A stretch of DNA of 64,000 nucleotides, from the NCBI GenBank assembly GCA_946406115.1, contig OX291549.1:23769901-23833900 (forward strand). Direction: 5' to 3'. The stretch is from Apoda limacodes (taxonomy: Eukaryota; Arthropoda; Insecta; Lepidoptera; Limacodidae). Numbering within the stretch: position 1 is the stretch's first letter; every line of letters starts with the position of its first letter. Below, piece by piece: positions 41,101 to 53,100 of this stretch. The notes below the pieces were generated by a model. The model was not told the DNA's origin, ran no database searches, and worked only from the letters and a program-made list of their open reading frames with translations. Position numbers and translations under genes: made by a program.

Positions 41101-44100
41101 ATTTTATTTAAGATCCCCTGCTGCTGCATTCAATCTAACTATACCCTGGATCAGACCATTGTACCAAAACTGTATAAATATTCCATCGTAAGTTTGGAAT
41201 CTTTTGACATGCTGCAAGCCCTAAAATTTTGAGAACAAAATTATGTTGAACGTAAAACAAAACGATGGGAAGCCATTGGATGTCAGGCGACGTACACATG
41301 CCGGCTTTTATTTTTGTGTTTTGTGTACCACTGTATGAATTGCGGTATGTTGTAGTTGGTGTTATTGAACCACAAATTATTTTATTGCCTATTTATTTAC
41401 TTTTTTCACGCAGGCGTGTATAAAAATAGTTTTATGGGAAAATAATGTGCACGTTAATGTTCTTATCTTTGTTTTCCATAACTTCTTGATACAATTTTGC
41501 ATGCATTTGTGGTAACCTAAGCATGACGACTTTATCTAAATTACTCAAAATACATTAAAGCTTCCTGAAGATGAAGAATCAAAAATTTTATTTGTTTATT
41601 CCTAACTCGCCCAGCAGACGTTTGACGGCTATTTCTAGTATGTGGCATCATGAGTTTTTTGGTTAAGTCCCGGTACTTATAAATAAGTCATTCTAGACAA
41701 AAGAAGTGATTGGCAAGACGATTGAAAAATAGAACCTACCAAGCCATTATATTGTGTAAAAAAAACTAACCCAGTGGGAGCCTGGCTCGCGCACCGAGGG
41801 TTTCGTACAAACTTATTATGCGTAGAAAGTTCTTCCATCATATAAGTCTCACAGGTTTATGCCTCAATTAAGGCTAGGTTATATATATGTTATAAAACAA
41901 AAAATTTAGTAGAGGGGATTCGTTGGTTCTGGCGCACTTCCCCCAACCTCAACCCCTCGCCTAAAAAAAGCTCACCAACTTTTTTTCTGCTTTGTACGAC
42001 TCGCGCTTGACCACTCGCAATACATCGTTGGTTCTGGCACACTACCCTCCAACCCCAACCCCTCGCCTAAAAACTTTTCTGCCCCCGCACGACTCGCGCT
42101 TGACCACTCTCAAAACCACCCCTGTGTCTGGGGTGTGGCGACTCGCGCTTGACCACTCTCAAAACCACCCCCTGTGTCTGGGACACGTCGACTCACGCTT
42201 GACCAGAACTACCACGTGACATCACTGTAGGTTCTGTGTAGTTTTGTTAAGTATTTATATCATTATCGTAATGGGTCTATCGTATTTTTCCGTTCATTAG
42301 TTATTCTTATTTAATTACAATGTCGTGAGTGCGATAATGATGTTTGTGGTGACATTCCTAATACCTTTTTAATTATATTTGTACTTGTAAGATAAATCGT
42401 ATATATATAGGATAGGCGAGAGTATTCGAGTTACAATTTATCATCAAGTGATTGAATTCATCCTGTGTGATACTGAGGCTGGTTCTATTTACTTCAAAAA
42501 AAGCTATGGAGGTATGTGTTTTTTTGCTTTATAATTCTTTATCTATATTTATTATATATATTACAGACCCTCAAAACTATGTGTTTGTTTGAATGTCTAT
42601 TACTTAAACCAATTTTGTTTAGGTTTTCACTTTAGGCAAATTTTTGATTCAAATTATTATACAAATATGTTTTTAAAGCATAGGCTTATTTTATTACAGA
42701 ATTCAACATTTAACGTAATGGAAGAAAACACGTTCAAGCATTACTACTACGCTACATCGGATGATGAGCAATCAACTGAGAAGGCCTTAGAAACAACAAA
42801 GCTCAAACGGTCTCGTCGAAATAGTATCGACTCATTCTTTGAGGGGACCAATCAGAAGAAAAAGAAACTCAGCTCTACAGTGGCGAGATCTTCAAAAGAT
42901 GGTATCCCTGGTGTCACATACTTGTCTACTAATAATGATGATGGGGCTCATGCTACACATTTGATAAAAATTGAGGTGTATGACCTCATAAAATTGAAAA
43001 AAGTACCAGTAGATGAACATTGGAAACACTCAGAAGTGAGGACCAAATATTATACGGATACAAAAGATGAAAAATATGAGCAAACGAAGGGTATCATATT
43101 TGATATCACGAAGCAAATAGCAGAAACCAATAACTGTAAAAAATACTTTTTTAAAAAGTAATCTCTAATAGCTAAATTAATTTATAAGAACCATCCTTAC
43201 AAAATTTTATGAGTATGTAATTGATAAGTAACGAGCAACTATTAATTAACCATCAACTAATATAGTAATCACCTTATCGACTTGTATATATAAGAGAAAA
43301 ATCGAACATTATATTTATTATTAATTCATCATTCACAAGCAAAGCTAAACTGGTTTATTTCAACCATGTCACTAGAAAGTGTTTTTTTTCAAAATGTTTT
43401 TGAAGAAGAAGAAAAAGAACTAATGAGAGCGTGTGAGAATTATGAAGATAATGCTCTGGAAAATCCGTATTATGACACTTCACTGTTTAACATCTGTAAA
43501 GAAGTTGAGGAAACATTCAGGTATACATTCTAACTATACTTATTTAAATTTTATGTTACATATTTGTGTTCTTATATTAACATAAGCATGTTATATCTAC
43601 AGAAAATCTTCAATTCAAGTCGGTCGAGGTTTGAAGAGACAAGCTGATATTAGTGTTGAAGATTTACAACAAGCATCGACGTCATCATCTTCCAATACAA
43701 CACATAGACAGAACGTTATGTGTCAAATATGTGAATTACAGGTTAGCCAAAGGTTCTATGCTCAGCACTTACGATCTAAGGAACACAAAGAAAAATGTCT
43801 TATTCATAATCATAATTTACATAATGTCTCTGTTATATCAGTTGCTTTTGGGTCTCGGGTCTTAACGTATAGAATTGTATCACCTAAAGCTAATGAGTCA
43901 CTTAAAATACAAACTCCTGAAGTATTCATAGCATCAATTAAAGAGTCGATACTATTTCTTATTCAGGAATGTTTAAAAGAGTTAACTATTGTTAAAGTTA
44001 ATTTTATTATTCATGCAGATTTTGAACAGGAAACAAAAGATTTAAAAAATTCTTTCGATTTTCAAACAAAAAATTGGACTATTTCTTTAGGGGACGAATT

Positions 44101-47100
44101 AGAAAATTATTTAGAAACTTTAAGCGAAGACATTAAAAATAAAATGAGTGATTTCGAAGCAAAAGATAGTGGATGGACTTTTAAAAAAATTCAGTTCTTA
44201 GAAATGAATGTTAATAAGTTCAATCCCTTACGAGGGTCTTCGTTTATTGAATTACCTTTAGATATTAAGCGTAAAAAAGCAGTCATAAATGTAAAAAATA
44301 ACGATCAACAATGTTTTAAGTGGGCTTTATTATCCGCACTATATCCTGTAAATAAAAGTTCTGAAAGGGTATCATCATACTTGAGGAATCAAAATAGACT
44401 AAAGTTTAATAATATACAGTTCCCAATCAAATTATCGGATATACCCAAGGTAGAAAAACAGAATAACATTAGTATCAATGTTTTCGGATTAGAATTTAAC
44501 AAAGAAAAAAAATGTAATACCATCGTTGGACCATTATATTTTACAAAATGTCGTAAAGAATTACACATTAACTTATTATTTTTAAACAATGGTTCAAATG
44601 GTCATTATTGTTTTATAAAAAATTTATCACGCTTGGTTAGTAAACAAATAACGAATCGAAATAATGCTATTCATATCTGTGATGGTTGCCTTCTATATTT
44701 TAAATCTAAAGTTAATTTAATTAATCACCAAAAACATGACTGTGCTCATATTGTTACTGAATTACCAGGAATTCATAAAAAAGGAAAAGATTGGTTTAAT
44801 CGGGAAACAAATAATGATGAAATCTATTTTGATAAGTTTCAAAGAAAATTAAAATTACCTTTTGTAATATATGCAGACTTTGAAGCTCTTTTAAAACCCG
44901 TCACCTCATGTGACCCTGATCCATCGAAGTCATATACAAAAACAATACATGAACATGAAGTTTATAGTTATGGATACTATATAAAATGTTCGTATGATGA
45001 TAAGCTGTCTACATACAGAACACACACAGGGCCTAATTGTGCAAAAATGTTTATGGAAAGCATTTACAAAGATATTAGCAATATACATAGGATAAATTGT
45101 TTTCAAAAATGTCCACTTCCATTAACTAACGAAGAGAAGGAATCTATTAGACAATCGCAATTATGTTATATTTGTGAAGGGCTATTGGGTGATGACATCA
45201 CAGTAGACTATGATTGGAATACTGGTAATTTTAGAGGTGTTGCTCACGAATTATGTAGTTCAAAGTATCGTGTTCCCTTTTTCATTCCCATTCTATTTCA
45301 TAATCTAAGTAATTATGATGCTCATTTTATTGTTCATGCTTTGAATTTTAAAGATGGAGAAATAGATATCATTCCGCAAAATAAGGAAAAATATATTTCA
45401 TTCTCAAAAAAACTTAATATAAGAGGTCATTTAGTACATTTGCGGTTTTTAGATTCCTTTAAATTCATGGCCAGTAGTTTAGATAGTTTAGCTAAAAATC
45501 TAAAAAAAGATCAATTTATAGAATTAAGAAAACAATTTCCAAACGAAAATGATTTTAATAAACTTATTAGGAAAGGTGTTTTTCCTTATGAATTTGTTAA
45601 TTCTTATGAATCCTTAAAAGTTACAACTCTTCCAGATCAAGACGCTTTCTTTAACTCTTTAAGTAATACCAGTGTCTCAGAAGATGATTATAAACATGCT
45701 CAAAATGTTTGGGTCCAATTTAAATGTAAAAATATGTTGGACTATTCCAATCTATACTTAAGAACTGATGTAATGTTACTCACTGATATTTTTGAAAACT
45801 TTAGAGAAATTTGTATTAAAACATATGAACTCGACCCTGTACAATATTATACCCTTCCAGGATTAAGCTGGGATGCAATGCTAAAATGTACTAACATAAC
45901 ACTGGAATTATTAAAAGACTTTGATAAAATAGCATTCGTAAAGTCTGGTATAAGAGGTGGTATTTCACAGTGTTCTAACAGATATGGAAAGGCAAATAAC
46001 GAGTACATGGGTGATTACAAAGATAACTTACCAAAATCTTACTTAATGTATTTTGATGCAAACAATCTCTATGGTTGGGCAATGTCTCAGTATTTGCCTG
46101 TAAGAGATTTTAAATGGGTTAACCCGAACATAGACTTCAATATATCAGGTTCATCAGATATTGGATACATACTGGAAGTTGATCTTGAATACCCTGAAAA
46201 TTTACATGATCTTCATTCAGACTTACCTTTATGCCCTGAAAACATTGTAATCGGTAACAGTAAAGATAAAAAATTAGTACCAAATTTATATAACAAAACT
46301 AAATATATTATTCACTATAGAAATCTGAAGCAATGTTTACAACTTGGTATGAAATTAATTAGAGTTCATAGAGTTTTACAGTTTGAGCAAAGTCCTTGGT
46401 TGAAGAAATATATAGATTTAAATACACAACTAAGAACTTTAGCTAAAAGTGACTTTGAAAAAGATTTTTATAAACTTATGAATAATGCAGTCTTTGGTAA
46501 AACTATGGAAAATGTTGAAAAACGTGTTAATGTGAAATTGTTAACCCACTGGGAAAACCATGGAAAAATTCAAGGTGCACAAAGTTTAATTGCTCGCCCT
46601 GAGTTTCATAGTCTATCTATATTCTCCGAGTCTTTAATTGCTGTACAATTACAAAAGACTAAGGTATATTTCAATAAACCATTTGTTTTAGGATTTTGTA
46701 TATTAGAAATATCAAAAACATTGATGTATAACTTTCATTATAATTACATGAAAAGAAAATACAATAATAGTGTCAAGTTATTATACACTGATACGGATAG
46801 CTTAGTTTACCATGTATTTACAGATAATTTTTATAATGATATAAAATCTGACTTAGAATGTTTTTTCGATACTTCAGACTATTCTAGTGATAATGTTTAT
46901 GGTTTCCCACTTTTAAATAAAAAGAAACTTGGATATTTTAAGGATGAGAACAATGGTAAAATATTTCGGGAGTTTGTAGGACTTCGATCAAAAATGTATG
47001 CAATGGACATTGAAAGTAAGGTTATTGCTAAAGCTAAAGGTGTAAATAAAAGTGTGACAAAAAAGATGAATTTGGAAAATTATAAGTTGTGTCTATTTAA

Positions 47101-50100
47101 TAAAAATGTAAATGTGAAACAGTGTGAAACATACTATTTTTACACAACAAATTAATAAAACTTGTCTATCCTGTAATGACACCAAGAGATATATTTTACC
47201 TAATTCAACAGATACATATGCTTGGGGTCATTTTAAGATTTTAAGTGTTTTTAATATATAAGTGTTTGTTTTTATTGCTTTCCTCCATATGAATTTGAAC
47301 ATTTTCAAAGAGAACACACATTAAAAATAATTATGATTCATTTTTATCATCCCTTTACAGTAATTGTAGCTGGCCCTAGTGGATGTGGTAAATCAGTTTT
47401 TGTTAAAAATTTTGTGAAACATGCTAATGAGATTTGCAATCAACATTTTTCTAATATTATGTGGTGTTATGATGAAATGCAACCGTTATACAACTTGAAC
47501 AATGTTAATTATTACCAAGGTATTCCTGACCTCAGTATGTTTGATGGAGAACAACCACAACTAATAATAATCGATGACCTCATGCGAGAGTCTGATGGTC
47601 GTGGTGTTGACATATTCACAAAGGGTAGTCATCATAGAAACATTAGTGTTTTCTATATTACACAAAATATATTCCATCAAGGTAAAGGACAGAGAGATAT
47701 TTCTTTAAACTCTAGTTATATAGTCTACTTTAAAAATCCACGAGATAAAACACAAATTCGTTACTTAGCACGTCAAGTCTCACCTGAAAACATTAAATTT
47801 TTGGAAGATGCCTACAAAGATGCTACTAGTGAACCTCATGGCTACCTAATGATAGATTTAAAACAGGACACAATTGATATGTGTCGATTTAAAACGAGAA
47901 TATTTCCTTCTGACCAGAACTGCATTGTATATATACCTAAAAAAGGATTTAAATACAGCAAACATAATGAAATTCCAATCATTCATAAATAATGCATTCA
48001 AGAGTGACTACACATCAAGAACTTTTAAAATCGTTGCATGTATTGAAACCAAGACATAGAAAAGCTTTACTTAAATCTTGTAGTAAAGAAGAAATAAATT
48101 TTATTTGTGAGTGTATTTACAACGTATTACAGGGTAAAATACCCGTCAAGGAAAATAATAAAAACAAATTAAAAAAATATAAAAATATATTGAGAAAGTT
48201 GGTTTGTAAAGGAAGAAATCTACTTAGAAAAAACGTAATTATTCAAAGGGGTGGTGCCTTTTTACCTATTATTTTAGGATCTGTTCTAAGTGCCTTGGTG
48301 AGTTCAATTTTAAAACCTTAGCAGGAAAATAAAAGCAAAAATGGAACATGCTAAAAAAATGATTCTAATTGAACCTAATTTGATAGAAAAAATTAAAAAG
48401 GAAAATGAAACACAAAGCGCTTTAAATACTTTATCCCGTTTAGATGGTGAAATGAAAGATATTTTAAATAGTAATGTAGAAGATAGAGAAAAATGGATTT
48501 TGTATTTACAAACACTACAAAGGTATTTACATTTTACTGAAGTAGAACGACGACCATATCAAATACCAATTATAACCAAAACAGAAAGTTCGCCTAATTA
48601 TAAAGATACTGATGTCATTAAGGAAACAGTCCTTGACACTGAGCAGGTATCAAACATAAAATCAAAAACCATAAATGATACTGACTTAACCCCATTTTAT
48701 TCAAAGCAACAACTCTTGAAATTGATTCCTAAGACGTATATAAAACGAGGTGAATTACTAATAGAATCAATTTTTTCAAATAAAAATAAGGTAGATTGGG
48801 ATACCAATGGAACTGTTAGTATCAATAATATGAAAATACCAGGGAGTAACATTATAGACCTGGTGAATGATACACTAAGACCACTTAAACACAGTGATCC
48901 AATTGGGTGGCAAGAGTTTGCATCAGCATTAAAAGAAATTAAAATACCATTAACTTATATTGGAAATCCAAAAAGACTAGAATATATTAATAAACTTTAC
49001 TTAGGTGATATAAAAGAAGAAATTCCACTTAACAAATTGCAATCAGATAATAGTTTTACTCCTACTAAGACTCATTTTAACAAAATCAAGAAAAAAATAG
49101 ACTGGGAAAAATGGACCCCCTATTAGAAATAAATCAGATTTACTATGATGTTTCTCATCCTGCTGGATATGGAGGTGTTAACAAACTCATCAACTCGTTA
49201 AAGGGAAAAATGACAGCAAAACAAGTGAAAAATTGGTTGCAAGAACAAGAAACTTACACATTACATAAACCTGTAAGAAATAGATTTCCTAGAAATAAGT
49301 ACATTTTATCTAATTATAATGACTTGTGGCAGGTGGATTTAAGTGATATGCGCACTTATTCTGAATATAATGATGGTTTTAAATATATTCTGTGTGTTAT
49401 TGATGTATTTAGTAAATATGCATTTGCTAGATGTTTAAAAAAAAAGAACTCTATAACTATAAAAGAATGCTTTGAAAGTATATTTAATGAGTCAAAATCC
49501 TTACCTAACCACATTCAGTCAGATAAGGGAACTGAATTTGTTTCTAAGAATGTGCAAAAATATTTTAAAAGTAAAGGTATAAACTATTACACCACTAACA
49601 ATCCTGATATAAAAGCTAGTATCGTGGAACGCTTTCAAAGAACATTAAAGACAAAAATGTGGCGGTATTTCACACATCATAACACATATAGATATGTTGA
49701 TATTTTAAAAGATTTGATTTATTCTTATAATCATAGCTATCATTCAAGTATAAAAATGTGTCCCAAAGATGTTAACTCAGAAAATATTATGACTGTTTGG
49801 AATAATTTATATGATAGAGATAAAGGGCAAAAGGCTATTCTAAACAGGTTTAAAGAAGGTGATTATGTTAGGATAACAAAACATAAACACATATTTCAAA
49901 AAGGATACGAGAGCAACTGGAGTGATGAAATATTTGTTATTACTTCAGTTATAAGAAGATCACCTTGGGTAGTTTATACGTTAAAAGATCTTCAAAATGA
50001 ACCCATTACAGGTACATTTTATGAAAAAGAATTACAAAAAGTAATATACAACCCCACTCTCCCACATAAAATAGATAAAATACTCCACACTCGTTATTTT

Positions 50101-53100
50101 GGAAATAGAAAGCAAGTACTAGTGAAGTGGAAAGGTTATCCAAACAAATTTAATACTTGGGTATCATTAAAAGATATAGAAAAAATATGATTAAGGAAGA
50201 TTTTTATTTAACTTTGCTCAGTAATAGTTCAATGGAATATTTTCCGAGTAATACCACTACAAATTTTTCAACAAAACTTCCAAAACCTATAAAATTAGAA
50301 GGACAGTGGTCTGTTGGAGTTGTAGAATTTCAATACCCATGTAGTATGTTTACAGTTCAAGAGGGTGAAAATATAATGTATATTACTAAGAAAATGATAG
50401 TACCTTTGGATAAATCAATATCATCAGTTATTTATAAAAATCATATACCTGCAACCAATTATGATAATATTGATAACATTTTAAAAGCCTTAAACCTAAA
50501 AGAAAACTGTCGCTTTCATTATGATAAAGTTTCCCAGATGGTCTCTGTTCAAATTAACGATAAAAATATATCATCTTTAACGTTATCATCAAAGTTAAGT
50601 ATTCAACTTGGCTTTGAACCAAAAACTAATTTAATAACAAAAAATGTTGGAAGATACCCACCCAATTTACATTTAGGATTACCTTCTCAATTATTTGTTT
50701 ACTGTGATATAATTGATCCGCAAATAGTTGGAGATGTTATGACACCATTGTTAAGAATAATACCTTTAGACCCCGAGAAATATATCTATGGTGCTTATAA
50801 GATGCATGTATTTTCACCACCCCACTACTTACCAGTTATGCGAAGAGAATTTGATACAATTGAAATAGATATAAGAACAAACACTGGTAATAAAATACCA
50901 TTTCAATTTGGGACCGCATATGTTAAACTACACTTTAAGCGATTATAATGCATAATAACAGTATTTGTCCCTATGAGCAATATTATTCACACCAAGCAGG
51001 ATCAGGAATTGGTGTAATTTATAAAGGTGTACCACATCAACGTGGTCATGGAATAGGAAGCTTTTTAGGAGGCCTGTTTCGATCAGTACTACCTTTATTA
51101 TCAAGTGGGGCAAGAGTAATTGGTAAAGAGGCTCTTAATGCTGGAGTGGGATTATTAAGCGATATGATAAGCCAGAAACCAATGAATGAATCTGTGCAAA
51201 CACGGTTAAAAGATGTAAGTAGTAATTTAAAACGAAGAGCAGATGATAAAATTGAAAGACTAATGAATGGATCAGGTTATATAACGAAACGTCAACGTCG
51301 GATTCATTCCATTCCGTCAACAGCTTTGAAAGAGTTGAGAACTAGAAAGTATAAAATTAATAGAAATACTAAAGATATATTTTCAAACAAATAATGTCAT
51401 TCTTACATAATCATTCATGTGAATGTATAAAATCGGAATTGGATTTATTTGCTTTACCAACAACTCAGACAAGTATTGAAAATGGACAATGGATACACTA
51501 CAAACCTATATCATCCCTTACAGACGATGGACCAATTGAATTTCAAATTCCTGGTACGGGGGATGATTATATCGATTTGTCTCATACATTACTACATTTA
51601 AAAGTTAAAATTCGAAACCAAGATGGCACCAACTTAGCTGCTGCTACAGTAGTAGCCCCAACTAATAACTGGTTACACTCACTGTTCAATCAACTCGATG
51701 TGTATTTAAATCAAAAACTAGTATCTCCACCAAACAACACTTATGCTTATAGGGCATTTATAGAAACTTTATTAAACTATGGTCCAGCAGCTGAACAATC
51801 TCATCTGACTTGTGGACTATGGTATGAAGACACAGCTGGAAAAATGAATTCACTAGATGATTCTAATGATGGATTTAAAAAAAGGAATCAATTTGTACGT
51901 GAGAGTAAAGAGGTAGAAATGGTAGGACATTTGCATGGGGATTTGTTTAATCAAGAAAAGTTTCTGATAAATGGTGTTGAAATTAGTCTTAAACTAGTAC
52001 GATCAAGAGAAAGTTTTAATCTTATGGCTGGTGCTGATGCTAAACTGAAAGTTACTTTTACTGACGCTACACTTATAGTTCGTAGAGCAAAAATTAGTCC
52101 AAGTGTATTATTAGCACATCAAAAAGTTTTAAATGCAACGACCGCTAAGTATCCTATAACCAGAGCTGAAGTCAAAGTGCTCACAATACCTTCAGGAGTT
52201 CAGGGAAAAACGCTTGATAACATATTTATTGGTCAAGTTCCAAAAAGGTGTATAATAGGTTTTGTAAACAATGCTGCTTTTAATGGAAGTTTTAACAGAA
52301 ACCCTTTTAACTTTGAAAACTATGGAATAAATACATTTAGTTTGTATATAGATGGCCAACAAATACCATCAAAAGCTTTACAACCAATGTTTCACAACAA
52401 TATATTTACCACAGCTTACCATACACTATTTTCCGGGTCAGGTATTCACTTTTTGAATGATGGTAATGCTATTTCTAGGGAACAATATGCAAATGGATAT
52501 TGTTTGATGGCATTTGATTTAACTCCAGACTTATCAGCTAGTTCTACGTCTCATTGGAATCTTATTAGACATGGAAGCGTAAGACTTGAAGTTCGTTTTG
52601 AAGCAGCACTCATACAAACAATAAACTGTATAGTGTATGCTGAATTTGATAATGTTATTGAAATAGATAAAAATCGTAATGTTTCAGTAGATTACAGTAG
52701 CTAAAATATAATAATTAGAACTCAATGAAAGGACTTATTATACTTTTGACATTCATAATATCAACATTTTGAAATGAATGTGAACTTTAGATATTCAAAA
52801 ATGTTTAAAGATAATTTCTCCGAAAATTAAACTAAATGTATTTGCTGCAAATAGATTACCAGTACTCATGCACCTACCTGCTTTTCTCATTAGTAATTTA
52901 GATGTTGACAATCAACCTGGATCGCATTGGGTGGGAATACATATTAATAAAAATGGATTAGGTGAATACTTTGATTCTTATGGTCGTAAACCTAGTAGAC
53001 ATCATTTATATTTCTTAAATAAGAATACTAAGATATGGAGTTACAATAATAAAAGAGTTCAAAATGACTTTACAACTGTTTGTGGGGAATATTGTCTTGT

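Larger units (their letters stand above)
41908..43193 (+). repeat. Polinton left terminal inverted repeat (1,286 bp)
   Basis: Mirrors 53,382-54,643. Homology ends at ...ttataagaacca. The outer 300 bp carries four subterminal copies of 'cgactcgcgcttgaccactc' (near 41,998, 42,091, 42,140 and, diverged, 42,189) and repeated 'gttggttctggcrcact' blocks, candidate transposase or replication-protein sites. A stretch of about 24 extra bases near 41,940-41,968 is absent from the right repeat. The inner half holds a complete spliced gene. Confidence 0.95.

Noticed and set aside
41992..42219. 75-residue frame over the subterminal repeats of the Polinton
   Set aside because: Translation of tandem DNA repeats. 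Mirrored in the other TIR only because the DNA is.
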